From NCBI RefSeq assembly GCF_003634585.1, contig NZ_RBLG01000005.1:1-64000 (forward strand): a stretch of DNA of 64,000 nucleotides. The letters are read 5' to 3'. The DNA comes from Gillisia mitskevichiae. Lineage in GTDB: Bacteria; Bacteroidota; Bacteroidia; Flavobacteriales; Flavobacteriaceae. The translations under genes were made by a program, and so were the position numbers. The notes beneath the pieces were generated by a model. The model was not told the DNA's origin and searched no databases. It was given only the letters and a program-made list of their open reading frames with translations. Below, piece after piece: positions 8,724 to 17,726 of the stretch; within the stretch, counting starts at the first letter, position 1; each line of letters begins with the position of its first letter.

Positions 8724-9635
8724 CTAAGATATCTTATTAATTTTTCGTTTTGTTTTAAGATAGCCATTCAGTATAACAGTAGATAGAATTATCAAGGCTC
8801 CATAATAGAATTGAGGGTTCATTTGCTCTTTACTACCAAAGACTAAAAATGCTAAAAATATGCCATAAACCGGCTCTAAATTAATGGTGAGCATGATGGT
8901 ATAAGGACTTAGATGCTTCATCACTGCTACTGCGGCAATAAAGGCATAGGCGGTGCATATGGAAGCGAGAATTAATAAATACCACCAATCTTCAGAAGAA
9001 AGAGAGAAAAAAGCAAGATTAAAGCCATTATCTCCTCCACTAATGAAAGAGCTGAAACCTAAATAAGTACTTATTGCGACCACTCCTGTTAAAAGCTCGT
9101 AAAATGAAATTACAGAAGGAGCAGTATCCTTTATCAATTTCCCATTCATTAAAGTAAAAACAGCAGATAAAAAAGCGGAAATCAAACCTAAGATGATCCC
9201 TAAGGTATATTTAGTTTCCACCTGAAATATTATATATAATCCCACGATAACTAATAATCCAAACAGGATCTCGTAACCTACAAACTTACGTTTGTAGAAA
9301 ATAGGTTCTAAAATAGAAGTAAAAAATGCACCTGTAGAAAGAAGTGCTAAAGTAATTGATACGTTGGATACTTTTATTGCGCCGAAAAATGTTAACCAGT
9401 GCAAGGCGATCACAAGTCCTGCAATTACAAGAATTGCTAGTTTTCGCTTGGAAACCTTAAGATTACGCTTCTTCCATTTAATGTATAAGAAGATAAATCC
9501 GCTGGCCAGCAACATCCTGTACCAAACTAATGGGACAGCATCTAAAGAAATTAATGCTCCTAATACTGCGGTGAAACCCCAGATAAATACAATAACATGA
9601 AAATGTAGGTAACTTTTAAGTTTATCGTTTAGCAT
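8724..9635 (-). CDS. EamA-family (DMT) transporter
   Basis: A 303-aa integral membrane protein with about ten hydrophobic segments arranged as two EamA repeats (about 10-140 and 150-290), typical of the drug/metabolite transporter superfamily. The C-terminus is basic (KTKRKINK). The substrate cannot be told; relatives export amino acids, nucleotides or drugs. Its start overlaps the end of the lptG-type gene by 14 bases, suggesting translational coupling. Confidence 0.88.
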   Translation of the reverse strand: MLNDKLKSYLHFHVIVFIWGFTAVLGALISLDAVPLVWYRMLLASGFIFLYIKWKKRNLKVSKRKLAILVIAGLVIALHWLTFFGAIKVSNVSITLALLSTGAFFTSILEPIFYKRKFVGYEILFGLLVIVGLYIIFQVETKYTLGIILGLISAFLSAVFTLMNGKLIKDTAPSVISFYELLTGVVAISTYLGFSSFISGGDNGFNLAFFSLSSEDWWYLLILASICTAYAFIAAVAVMKHLSPYTIMLTINLEPVYGIFLAFLVFGSKEQMNPQFYYGALIILSTVILNGYLKTKRKINKIS

Positions 9636-10698
9636 TGATCAACAGATAAATAGCTAAAATCCCAAAAGTAACGTTGGGAAACCAAACTGCGATCAATGGT
9701 GAAAAAGTAGATTGCTCTGCCAATGTTCCAAAAACCTTGTCGAAAAATATGAAAATAAAAGCCAAGGAAATTCCTAAAGCCAGGTTTACTCCCATTCCTC
9801 CTCTTCTCTTAATAGATGAAACTGCAACAGCAATTATAGTAAGTATAAATGCTGAAACTGGCAAGCTCCACCTCTTATAAGCCACCACCAAATACCTGTT
9901 CATGTTTCCTGAGCCCCTTCTGGATTCTTGCTCTATAAAATCGTTGAGCTCATTGTAATTAAGTGTTTCTGCGATATAAGTTACAGGAGTTAATTCATCA
10001 AATTCGAATGGGAGAATGGTATCTAAAGACCTTTCATGAAAAATTTGATCGGCTTCGTCCCCAATAATTCTCTTATCAAAATTGCTTAAAGTATAAGTGC
10101 TATCTGCTTCATTATATTGTAATCTAGAAGCACTTAATTTAAACGTCAATTTATTTCCTTCAAAATGTTCTAAAGTGAAATTTCTGGCAGATTTAGTTTT
10201 AGGCTGAAAATTACTTGCATAAATATACTCATCATCATTAATCTGCCTATACACATCACTCGTCTCTTGGACTTCTCCCCCTTTTTTAAGGTATTGATAT
10301 TTAAATTCATTAAAACCTTTACTTGCTCTAGGCGCTAAATACATACTTAAAACCAAAGCTCCAACACAAACGATACTTGCACCTATTAAATAAGGTCTTA
10401 AAAACCTCCAAAAAGAAACTCCACTACTTAAAAAAGCAATGATCTCTGTGTTATTAGCCAGTTTTGAAGTGAACCAAATTACCGATAGAAATAAAAATAA
10501 AGGAAAAAGTAGGTTTGCAAAATAAATTGTAAAATCTAAATAATATGCCGCTACTTCTATAAAAGGTACTTCATTTTCCAAGATCTTATCGATCTTTTCT
10601 GCAAGATTTACAGTAATACCAATAGGTATAAACAGAAGCAACATCAGGATAAAGGTTCCCAGATAGCGTTTTAATATGTACCAGTCTAATATCTTCAA
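9622..10698 (-). CDS. LptF/LptG-family permease
   Basis: A 358-aa inner-membrane protein of the YjgP/YjgQ family, which extracts lipopolysaccharide from the inner membrane for transport to the surface. Three hydrophobic segments in the N-terminal third, a large hydrophilic periplasmic domain (about 125-265), and three hydrophobic segments at the end fit LptF/LptG exactly. Whether it is LptF or LptG cannot be decided by eye; only one copy is in the window. It starts one base after the tgt stop codon, so tgt and this gene are co-transcribed. Confidence 0.88.
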   Translation of the reverse strand: MKILDWYILKRYLGTFILMLLLFIPIGITVNLAEKIDKILENEVPFIEVAAYYLDFTIYFANLLFPLFLFLSVIWFTSKLANNTEIIAFLSSGVSFWRFLRPYLIGASIVCVGALVLSMYLAPRASKGFNEFKYQYLKKGGEVQETSDVYRQINDDEYIYASNFQPKTKSARNFTLEHFEGNKLTFKLSASRLQYNEADSTYTLSNFDKRIIGDEADQIFHERSLDTILPFEFDELTPVTYIAETLNYNELNDFIEQESRRGSGNMNRYLVVAYKRWSLPVSAFILTIIAVAVSSIKRRGGMGVNLALGISLAFIFIFFDKVFGTLAEQSTFSPLIAVWFPNVTFGILAIYLLINAKR

Positions 10699-10699
10699 C

Positions 10700-11830
10700 T
10701 TACAGTCGCTTATTCATTTGTTGTACCATCATATTTTTCCAGCTTGCAAAATCTCCAGCTAAGATATGTTTTCTAGCTTCACGCACCAACCAAAGGTAAA
10801 ATCCTAAATTATGTATGGTAGCAATTTGTTTCCCTAATAATTCATTAACCGTAAACAGGTGTCTTAGATAAGCTTTAGAATATTCTGTATCTACGAATGT
10901 AATGGCCATATCATCTATTGGAGAGAAATCATCATGCCATTTTTTATTCTTTATATTAATGGTTCCATGTGCGGTAAATAGCATCCCATTTCTTGCATTT
11001 CTAGTAGGCATCACACAATCGAACATATCTATTCCCAAGGCAATGTTCTCCAAAATATTAATTGGAGTTCCCACACCCATTAGATATCTTGGCTTATCTT
11101 CAGGTAATACAGCGGTCACCACTTCAGTCATCGCATACATTTCTTCTGCTGGTTCCCCAACAGATAATCCACCAATTGCATTCCCCTCTGCTCCTACAGA
11201 AGCTATATATTCCGCAGATTGTTTCCGCAGATCTTTATAAGTACTTCCTTGCACAATTGGAAAAAAGGCTTGACTATAATCATATTCAAACGGAGTTTTT
11301 TCTAAATGTGTGATGCATCTATCCAACCATCTATGCGTCATGTGCATAGAACGTTTTGCATATTTATAATCGCAAGGATAAGGTGTACATTCATCAAAAG
11401 CCATGATAATATCGGCTCCAATAACACGTTGAATTTCCATTACATTTTCTGGAGTAAACGTATGATAAGATCCATCTATATGAGACTTGAATTTTACCCC
11501 ACTTTCTTTAATCTTTCTTCTTTCTGAAAGGGAGTAGACTTGGTACCCACCACTATCTGTAAGTATACTTCTATCCCAATTCATAAATTTATGAAGCCCA
11601 CCAGCTTTTTTTAAGATCTCGGTTTGAGGTCTTAAGTATAAGTGGTAGGTATTCCCTAAAATTATATCTGGATTTATATCTTCTTTTAATTCTCTTTGGT
11701 GTACCCCTTTCACAGAACCAACGGTTCCTACGGGCATAAAAATTGGTGTTTCAATAACACCATGATCTGTGGTAACTTTTCCCGCACGAGCATTACTCTG
11801 AGGGTCTTTAGCTAAAAGGTCAAACTTCAT
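10700..11830 (-). CDS. tgt: tRNA-guanine transglycosylase lacking zinc cysteines
   Basis: Exchanges guanine-34 for preQ1 in GUN-anticodon tRNAs (queuosine pathway). At 376 aa it is normal length. The catalytic residues D92 (TDSGGYQ) and D271 (MFDCVMPTRNARNG) are present. However, the structural zinc ligands are lost: where E. coli has C302, C304 and C307, this protein has A309, T311 and D314 with the alignment otherwise gapless; the fourth ligand, H340, remains. I believe related flavobacterial Tgt proteins share this, so it is probably a lineage trait and not decay. It heads an operon with the LptF/G gene. Confidence 0.95.
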   Translation of the reverse strand: MKFDLLAKDPQSNARAGKVTTDHGVIETPIFMPVGTVGSVKGVHQRELKEDINPDIILGNTYHLYLRPQTEILKKAGGLHKFMNWDRSILTDSGGYQVYSLSERRKIKESGVKFKSHIDGSYHTFTPENVMEIQRVIGADIIMAFDECTPYPCDYKYAKRSMHMTHRWLDRCITHLEKTPFEYDYSQAFFPIVQGSTYKDLRKQSAEYIASVGAEGNAIGGLSVGEPAEEMYAMTEVVTAVLPEDKPRYLMGVGTPINILENIALGIDMFDCVMPTRNARNGMLFTAHGTINIKNKKWHDDFSPIDDMAITFVDTEYSKAYLRHLFTVNELLGKQIATIHNLGFYLWLVREARKHILAGDFASWKNMMVQQMNKRL

Positions 11831-11849
11831 AATATATTTTAAATAGCTG

Positions 11850-11857
11850 CAAAGATA
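11850..11857 (-). promoter_or_regulatory. Probable -7 box of the tgt operon
   Basis: Minus-strand TATCTTTG matches TAnnTTTG 20 bases upstream of the tgt ATG, in a TATCTTTGCAGC context like other promoters here. No TTG is found at the usual 19-23 spacing. Confidence 0.5.
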
Positions 11858-11944
11858 CTTAAGTAAAGCTCATATAAAAGAGACAAGATTTTAAAAATTG
11901 TTAGCTATTACATACAAATCGTTGATAACTGGCATCTTCTAACT

Positions 11945-11974
11945 TTGTGATACGTATTTAAAAACTTATTTTTG
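11945..11974 (+). promoter_or_regulatory. Transketolase operon promoter
   Basis: TTG (11945-11947), a 19-base spacer and TATTTTTG (11967-11974), followed by CAGC and an A-rich leader of about 25 bases before the ATG at 12007. Confidence 0.75.
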
Positions 11975-12006
11975 CAGCATTCAAAAAAATAACAACACAA
12001 CACACA

Positions 12007-12852
12007 ATGCCACACACTAAAGAATTAGAAAATTTTGTAACCCAGGTTCGCCGGGACATTTTAAGGCAAGTTCACAAAGTAAATTCAGGTCACCCTGGAG
12101 GATCTCTAGGCTGCGCCGAGTTTTTCACAGCTCTCTATCAAGAGGTGATGGATTATAAAAGTGATTTTAATATGAACGGAATAGATGAAGATCTTTTCTT
12201 TTTGTCTAACGGGCATATTTCTCCAGTATTTTATAGCGTTTTAGCGCGAAGCGGATTTTTCCCAGTGGAAGAACTAAATACTTTCAGATTAATAAATTCA
12301 AGATTACAAGGGCATCCTACAACTCATGAAGGTTTGCCGGGAATTCGTATTGCATCTGGTTCTTTAGGGCAAGGTCTCTCTGTAGCAATTGGAGCTGCGG
12401 AAGCAAAAAAACTGAATAAAGATTCTCATTTAGTATACACCTTACATGGAGATGGGGAATTACAAGAAGGGCAGAATTGGGAAGCTATCATGTATGCCGC
12501 TGGTAATAAAATAGACAATCTTATTTCTACTGTAGATGTAAACGGACAACAGATTGATGGGGCTACAGATCAAGTTTTACCAATGGGTAATATTAAAGCA
12601 AAATTTGAAGCTTTTGGATGGGATGTTCTAGAGGTAAAAGAAGGAAATGATATTTCTAAAGTTATAGAAGGTTTAAATGAAGCTAAAAGCAGAACCGGAA
12701 AAGGAAAACCGGTATGTATCTTAATGACAACCGTAATGGGTCATGGAGTGGACTTTATGATGCATACGCATAAATGGCATGGAGTAGCTCCTAATGATGA
12801 GCAATTGGAGAATGCTTTAGCGCAGAACCCTGAAACTCTTGGAGACTATTAA
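12007..12852 (+). CDS. Transketolase, N-terminal subunit
   Basis: A 281-aa protein carrying the thiamine diphosphate-binding half of transketolase: VNSGHPGGSLGCAEF, GHISPVFYS, ASGSLGQGLSVAIGAA and GDGELQEGQNWEA (the GDG...N cofactor motif). Together with the next gene it transfers C2 units in the pentose phosphate pathway. The two halves are separate genes 40 bases apart, each with a proper start and stop, so this is the natural split form known from many bacteria and archaea, not a frameshift. Confidence 0.95.
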   Translation: MPHTKELENFVTQVRRDILRQVHKVNSGHPGGSLGCAEFFTALYQEVMDYKSDFNMNGIDEDLFFLSNGHISPVFYSVLARSGFFPVEELNTFRLINSRLQGHPTTHEGLPGIRIASGSLGQGLSVAIGAAEAKKLNKDSHLVYTLHGDGELQEGQNWEAIMYAAGNKIDNLISTVDVNGQQIDGATDQVLPMGNIKAKFEAFGWDVLEVKEGNDISKVIEGLNEAKSRTGKGKPVCILMTTVMGHGVDFMMHTHKWHGVAPNDEQLENALAQNPETLGDY

Positions 12853-12892
12853 TTTTAATTGCTATTTCTTTTAGAAATATTATTCAGACAAA

Positions 12893-13846
12893 ATGAAAAA
12901 ATACACAAATACAGGAAATAAGGATACGAGATCTGGTTTTGGAGCAGGTTTAACCGAGCTTGGGAAAAATAACGAAAATGTTGTTGCACTTTGTGCAGAT
13001 CTTACTGGTTCATTAAAAATGGACGATTTTAAAAAGAATCATCCTGAACGTTTCTTTCAAATAGGGATCGCTGAAGCAAATATGATTGGTATTGCAGCTG
13101 GGATGACTATAGGAGGAAAAATACCGTTTACAGGAACATTTGCTAATTTCTCTACAGGGAGAGTCTACGACCAGATTAGACAAAGTGTTGCATATTCTGG
13201 TAAAAACGTGAAAATATGTGCTTCTCATGCAGGAGTTACTTTAGGTGAAGATGGAGCTACTCACCAAATCTTAGAAGATATAGGCTTAATGAAGATGCTA
13301 CCTGGAATGACGGTAATTAACACATGTGATTACAACCAGACTAAAGCGGCTACACTTGCAATTGCAGAATTTGAAGGTCCTGTTTACTTAAGATTTGGGC
13401 GTCCAAAAGTGGCAAATTTCACACCTGAAGACGGGAAATTTGAAATTGGAAAAGCGGTTAATTTAACTGAAGGAACCGATGTTACTATCATTGCAACGGG
13501 ACATTTAGTTTGGGAAGCTTTACAGGCTGCTGAACAATTGAATGAAAAAGGAATAAGCGCTGAAGTAATTAACATACATACTATTAAACCTTTAGATGAA
13601 GATGCTATTTTAGCTTCTGTAAAAAAGACTGGATGTGTTGTTACAGCTGAAGAACATAACTTCCTAGGAGGTTTAGGAGAAAGTGTTTCAAGAACCTTGG
13701 TTGAAAACTTCCCAGCTCCACAAGAGTTTGTTGCCACTAAAGATACCTTTGGTGAAAGTGGAACTCCTGAGCAATTAATGGAAAAATACGGATTGAATGC
13801 AGAAGCAATTGTAACGGCATCAGAAAAAGTATTGAAACGTAAATAA
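12893..13846 (+). CDS. Transketolase, C-terminal subunit
   Basis: A 317-aa protein with the pyrimidine-binding and C-terminal domains: FFQIGIAEANMIGIAAGM (catalytic Glu), TGTFANFSTGRVYDQIRQSVAY, SHAGVTLGEDGATHQ, and the C-terminal domain from about 190 (TIIATGHLVWEAL, EEHNFLGGLGESV). It forms a complex with the product of the upstream gene. A hairpin after the stop ends the operon. Confidence 0.95.
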   Translation: MKKYTNTGNKDTRSGFGAGLTELGKNNENVVALCADLTGSLKMDDFKKNHPERFFQIGIAEANMIGIAAGMTIGGKIPFTGTFANFSTGRVYDQIRQSVAYSGKNVKICASHAGVTLGEDGATHQILEDIGLMKMLPGMTVINTCDYNQTKAATLAIAEFEGPVYLRFGRPKVANFTPEDGKFEIGKAVNLTEGTDVTIIATGHLVWEALQAAEQLNEKGISAEVINIHTIKPLDEDAILASVKKTGCVVTAEEHNFLGGLGESVSRTLVENFPAPQEFVATKDTFGESGTPEQLMEKYGLNAEAIVTASEKVLKRK

Positions 13847-13865
13847 AATTAAAAAGTTTATATTT

Positions 13866-13900
13866 TAAACCCTTCAATCCTAGTGGTTGAAGGGTTTAAT
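13866..13900 (+). terminator. Hairpin terminator after transketolase
   Basis: TTAAACCCTTCAA pairs with TTGAAGGGTTTAA around a short loop; the following T run is short. It ends the two-gene operon. Confidence 0.7.
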
Positions 13901-13966
13901 GTTTTTAAAAGGAAATAAATGGTATATTTTCTGCGTTATCCATAATCAAAATAAAAAACACAACTT

Positions 13967-14563
13967 ATGAAAAAATTAATTGTTCTTGGCCTTATTTTAA
14001 TTGGAGGTTCGGCTATGGCTCAAGCCACTTATGGAATAAAAGGAGGTCTTAATTATGGTGCAACTGGAGACTATGAGAATTACGGCCAGGTTATAGGAGA
14101 TGCTTCAACAGTAGTAGATGGAAAAGAAAAGACCGGATATCATTTAGGAGGCTTTGCAAAACTGGAATTCCTTGGAATATTCTTACAACCTGAAGTTGTA
14201 TATACTAGACTTAATACAGATTATGGCCAATTTGATTATAATATAGACAAGATCGATGCGCCGGTTTTGGTAGGAATAAACGTATTAGGACCTTTAAATA
14301 TTAAAGCTGGACCCTCTTTTCAATACGTCCTAAAAAATGAATTAGAGAATACTACTCTTTCTATCTCAGAAGTAGAAAATGAGATCACTGTGGGATATCA
14401 ACTTGGAGCAGGATTAGAATTCGGGAATCTAGGTTTCGATGCTAGATATGAAGGAGCTTTTAAAGAAAATAATGCTTTTGGAGAGGCGGCATCAGACCAG
14501 AACTTCAAAATAGACTCAAGACCTTCACAATGGATCTTAAGTGTTTCCTATACTCTTAATTAG
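13967..14563 (+). CDS. Outer-membrane beta-barrel protein
   Basis: A 198-aa exported protein with a signal peptide (MKKLIVLGLILIGGSAMAQA) and alternating beta-strand segments (GIKGGLNYG, LGGFAKLEFLGIFLQPEVVYTRL, GYQLGAGLEFGNLGFDARYEG), ending in an aromatic-rich strand WILSVSYTLN. This is the PorT-like/OMP_b-brl_2 type of small barrel frequent in Bacteroidetes. Specific function unknown. It is related in style to the gene at 45088-45807. It stands alone between two hairpins. Confidence 0.8.
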   Translation: MKKLIVLGLILIGGSAMAQATYGIKGGLNYGATGDYENYGQVIGDASTVVDGKEKTGYHLGGFAKLEFLGIFLQPEVVYTRLNTDYGQFDYNIDKIDAPVLVGINVLGPLNIKAGPSFQYVLKNELENTTLSISEVENEITVGYQLGAGLEFGNLGFDARYEGAFKENNAFGEAASDQNFKIDSRPSQWILSVSYTLN

Positions 14564-14580
14564 AGTTTAGAAATAGAAAT

Positions 14581-14613
14581 AAAAAAGCCACGAAAAATTT
14601 CGTGGCTTTTTTT
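14581..14613. terminator. Bidirectional terminator
   Basis: AAAAAAGCCACGAAA and TTTCGTGGCTTTTTTT form a perfect hairpin with A and T tails, serving the rightward barrel gene and the leftward FKBP gene. Confidence 0.9.
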
Positions 14614-14621
14614 ATATTCAA

Positions 14622-15572
14622 TTAGATAGCATTTACATTTTCAAACTCGTCTTCATCAAGATAGTTTGGTATTCCGTTACCATTCGTATCCGGGAAAGTT
14701 ATTGTACCATCCTCATTTACTATTATTTCATCCCTAGTTAAAGTACCATCACCATCATCATCTACATCTATAAAATTTGGTAAGGTATCTTCATCAGAAT
14801 CATCGTTAGATACTATTCTATCGTTATCCAGGTCTTCTAAGTATGAAGGAATTCCATCTTGGTCGTGATCTGCTTGATTTACTTTGTATAACTGAAAGCT
14901 AAATATCAAAGGACTATATGCTGGAATATTTTCACGTGCATTATTAAAATAAGCCAAGCCTGAAGGTAAGAATACTGCTCCTACTCCATAGTCGTCGGTA
15001 AATTTTACTGTATTATCGTCATTCACTTCAAAATTTGAAGCTCCTCCAAATTCAACCAATGCTTCTGTTATAGCTACAACTGCAAGACCTGAATTTGCTT
15101 GGGTCAAGGTTCCTGGATGATCAAACCAAACAGGGTTTGTGGTATTATCAAAAGAGATCTCATTCAATAACTCCCCTTTATAATTCTGAAAAGTAGAATC
15201 TGCAAAAGTAGGATGCGCTCCAACTCCTTCTCTTATTTTCAGAATATAGATAGTATAATCCACCTCGTTACGAGTAACGATCTTTGTTGATAATAAATCT
15301 GAATCTATAAGAGGGGTTTTATCTGCATTCGCCTCGTCTATAGAATCGAACTTTATTTTGTAATCAAAACCCTCTGCTGGGTTCTGAAAATCTTCTTCGT
15401 TATAAAAATGTGTTTGCAAATAGGCAATTAATGCTTCATCATCTTCAATGGCTTGTTCTCCACGATCTCTTACAGGAACCACTTCAGTATCATCATCATC
15501 GTCTTTTTTACAGGATATTATAGAAATGCTCGTAAGCACCATTAAAATAAACAACTTTGTCAATCTCATCAT
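14622..15572 (-). CDS. FKBP-type isomerase lipoprotein with Ca-binding repeats
   Basis: A 316-aa exported lipoprotein: signal peptide with lipobox SIISC (lipidated Cys at about 21) followed by an Asp-rich tether. Residues about 90-235 resemble an FKBP peptidyl-prolyl isomerase domain (YTIYILKIREGVG, LPSGLAYFNNARENIPAYSPLIFSFQLYKV). The C-terminal 80 residues contain Asp-rich segments of thrombospondin type-3 style (DHDQDGIPSYLEDLDND, DVDDDGDGTLTRDE, DTNGNGIPNYLDED) expected to bind calcium. A role in folding or stabilising surface proteins is likely; enzymatic activity is not certain because the domain is divergent. Confidence 0.8.
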   Translation of the reverse strand: MMRLTKLFILMVLTSISIISCKKDDDDDTEVVPVRDRGEQAIEDDEALIAYLQTHFYNEEDFQNPAEGFDYKIKFDSIDEANADKTPLIDSDLLSTKIVTRNEVDYTIYILKIREGVGAHPTFADSTFQNYKGELLNEISFDNTTNPVWFDHPGTLTQANSGLAVVAITEALVEFGGASNFEVNDDNTVKFTDDYGVGAVFLPSGLAYFNNARENIPAYSPLIFSFQLYKVNQADHDQDGIPSYLEDLDNDRIVSNDDSDEDTLPNFIDVDDDGDGTLTRDEIIVNEDGTITFPDTNGNGIPNYLDEDEFENVNAI

Positions 15573-15608
15573 TAGGTAAATTTAAGGCGGCAAGATACAA
15601 TAATCTTG

Positions 15609-15616
15609 TATTTTTG
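15609..15616 (+). promoter_or_regulatory. -7 box before the S4 gene
   Basis: TATTTTTG fits TAnnTTTG 32 bases upstream of the ATG at 15648. No TTG lies at normal distance. A near-match (TATCTTGC) faces the other way at about 15590-15597 for the FKBP gene. Confidence 0.45.
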
Positions 15617-15647
15617 CTTAGGATTTAGACAGATTTAAGAAGCTAAT

Positions 15648-16067
15648 ATGAGAGTTGATAAATTTTTATGGTGCGTTCGGTATTTCAAAACAAGAAGTTT
15701 AGCTACTAACGCATGTAAAACAGGGAAAGTTAAGATAAAAGGGGCAAATGTTAAACCTTCTAGAGAGGTGTTTCCGCAAGATAAAATCACTATTAGAAAG
15801 AATCAGATAAATTATGAAATTGAGATTCTTGATGTTCCCACAAGTAGATTAGGCGCTAAGTTAGTTGGTCTTTACATTAATGATATTACACCTAAGGAAG
15901 CTTTTGAAAAAATGGAACTGCTTAAATACTCCAAAGATTACTACCGAAAAAAAGGAGTAGGAAGACCAACAAAAAAGGACAGAAGGGATATAGACGATTG
16001 GTTTGAAGAAAAAGCAGAAGAAAAGGAAACTAAAGTTGAGGACAAAGAGCAAGATCTAAAAGAATGA
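15648..16067 (+). CDS. S4-domain RNA-binding protein (Hsp15-like)
   Basis: A 139-aa protein with an N-terminal S4 RNA-binding domain (MRVDKFLWCVRYFKTRSLATNACKTGKVKIKGANVKPS) and a charged C-terminal tail rich in Lys/Glu. It resembles HslR/Hsp15, which binds free 50S subunits carrying nascent chains. It starts a three-gene operon: its stop overlaps the next start (ATGA). Confidence 0.88.
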   Translation: MRVDKFLWCVRYFKTRSLATNACKTGKVKIKGANVKPSREVFPQDKITIRKNQINYEIEILDVPTSRLGAKLVGLYINDITPKEAFEKMELLKYSKDYYRKKGVGRPTKKDRRDIDDWFEEKAEEKETKVEDKEQDLKE

Positions 16068-16648
16068 AATTAGACGAAAACTATTGGGCAACCCGTTACA
16101 AGGAAAATAGGATAAAATGGGATATTGGAGAAGTCTCTACCCCTATTAAGGAATATATAGACCAATTAGAAGATAAATCCTTGAAAATTCTAATCCCAGG
16201 TTCAGGGAACTCTTATGAAGCAGAATATTTGCATCTTCAAGGTTTTAAGAACGTCTTTGTTATAGACATTGCAAGAGAACCCTTAGAAAATTTAAAAAAC
16301 AGAACACCCAATTTTCCTGAAGAACATTTGATACAAAACGATTTTTTCGAATTGAATATGCAATTCGATCTCATTTTAGAGCAAACGTTCTTTTGCGCTT
16401 TAAATCCTTCACTTAGACCTAAATATGTTGAAAAAATGAAGGAACTATTATTCCTCAATGGTAAATTAGTAGGTTTGTTTTTCAATTTCAAACTAACTAC
16501 ATCTGGTCCTCCTTTTGGTGGTAGCGCAGAAGAATATCTGGAATTATTTCACCCACATTTTAAAATATTGCAACTAGAAGATTGTTATAATTCTATTTCT
16601 CCAAGATCCGGGAATGAATTGTTTTTTATCTTTAAAAAAATTAAATAA
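16064..16648 (+). CDS. SAM-dependent methyltransferase (TPMT-like)
   Basis: A 194-aa protein with YWATRYKENRIKWDIGEVSTPIKEYI at the N-terminus, the SAM-binding loop LIPGSGNSYEAEYL, and EQTFFCALNPSLRPKYVEKM, features of the thiopurine S-methyltransferase-like family (small-molecule thiol, halide or Se/Te methylation). The actual substrate is not indicated. Overlaps the S4 gene by 4 bases and lies 3 bases before the phosphoribosyltransferase gene. Confidence 0.85.
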   Translation: MKLDENYWATRYKENRIKWDIGEVSTPIKEYIDQLEDKSLKILIPGSGNSYEAEYLHLQGFKNVFVIDIAREPLENLKNRTPNFPEEHLIQNDFFELNMQFDLILEQTFFCALNPSLRPKYVEKMKELLFLNGKLVGLFFNFKLTTSGPPFGGSAEEYLELFHPHFKILQLEDCYNSISPRSGNELFFIFKKIK

Positions 16649-16651
16649 TCT

Positions 16652-17152
16652 ATGCCAACCTCAAACAAGATCCTCAACAACGAGCAAATTCAGCATAAAA
16701 TAAAACGTATTGCCTATCAGATCTACGAAAGTAATATAGATGAAACGGAGCTTATTTTGGCGGGAATTGCTAAAAGTGGGTTCGTTTTTGCAAATAGACT
16801 TAAAACAGTATTGGAAGAAATTTCCGATTTAAAAATTATTTTGTGTGAAGTTAAATTAGATAAGAAAAATCCTTTAGCTGGTGTAAAAACTTCTTTAACC
16901 GCGACAGAATATCAAAATAAGTCTATCGTCTTAATAGACGACGTATTAAACTCGGGCACAACTTTGATATATGGAATTAAACATTTCCTAGAAGTGCCCT
17001 TAAAACAGTTTAAAACGGCTGTGCTTGTGGATAGGAGCCATAAAAAATACCCTGTAAAAGCAGATTTTAAGGGAATTTCTTTATCCACCTCGCTTAATGA
17101 AACCGTAAAAGTGAATTTTTCTATTGGCCGAGATAAAGTAGAATTATTTTAA
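16652..17152 (+). CDS. Phosphoribosyltransferase family protein (PyrR-like)
   Basis: A 166-aa protein with the PRPP-binding signature SIVLIDDVLNSGTTLIYG (about 90-107) and an ILAGIAKSGFVFANRL hydroxyl loop. It resembles PyrR, the bifunctional regulator/uracil phosphoribosyltransferase, but a regulatory role is not shown by the context: no pyrimidine genes adjoin. Last gene of the S4-methyltransferase operon; it converges on aroK with a 9-base overlap of the two ends. Confidence 0.85.
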   Translation: MPTSNKILNNEQIQHKIKRIAYQIYESNIDETELILAGIAKSGFVFANRLKTVLEEISDLKIILCEVKLDKKNPLAGVKTSLTATEYQNKSIVLIDDVLNSGTTLIYGIKHFLEVPLKQFKTAVLVDRSHKKYPVKADFKGISLSTSLNETVKVNFSIGRDKVELF

Positions 17153-17665
17153 TTTATCGGCAATTTCGTTAGCAATTTCATTTGGAGTACGGTTTTCTAC
17201 ATTTACCACTAGATTAGCTTGATTATAGTAGTAACCACGCTCAAACAAATGCTTTCTCACAAAATCTTCAAGATCATCCTCTGTCTCCAAATGGCTTATC
17301 ATTGGCCTTTGTGATTTTTCTTTGAACAATCTTTTCACTAAAAACTCAACCGAAGCTTTTAAATACACCATTTTGGATTCCGGGAAATTCTTAATAAGAT
17401 CTAAATTGGTTCCATAGCAAGGGGTGCCTCCACCTAAAGCTACTATAAGATCATTTGGGTCTTCGAGTACATCTTCTAATATTCGGGTTTCCATTCTGCG
17501 GAAATATAATTCCCCTTTAAATTTAAAAATCTCAGGAATAGTCATTTCCTCAATTAGAGAGATTTGTTCGTCTATATCGATAAGCGGATAAGCTAATTTA
17601 GTGGATAATTTTTGTGAAATCACAGATTTGCCTGATCCCATATATCCTGAAAGAAATATTTTCAT
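17144..17665 (-). CDS. aroK: Shikimate kinase
   Basis: Phosphorylates shikimate in aromatic amino acid synthesis. 173 aa, normal length. Walker A GYMGSGKS (residues 7-14), shikimate-binding DIDEQI and FRRMETR segments, ALGGGTPCY, and the lid region RPMISH are all visible. It is monocistronic and faces the phosphoribosyltransferase gene; its products ultimately feed the trp operon found at 50 kb. Confidence 0.95.
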   Translation of the reverse strand: MKIFLSGYMGSGKSVISQKLSTKLAYPLIDIDEQISLIEEMTIPEIFKFKGELYFRRMETRILEDVLEDPNDLIVALGGGTPCYGTNLDLIKNFPESKMVYLKASVEFLVKRLFKEKSQRPMISHLETEDDLEDFVRKHLFERGYYYNQANLVVNVENRTPNEIANEIADKLK

Positions 17666-17726
17666 GCTGAAAAAGAGGTGTTTAGAAATTAATTTGAAAC
17701 ATTTGCAAATTTATGTCAATTTCCTC

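Noticed and set aside
12853-12892. Frameshift splitting a single transketolase
   Set aside because: Both halves have proper starts, stops and a 40-base spacer and match known two-subunit transketolases.
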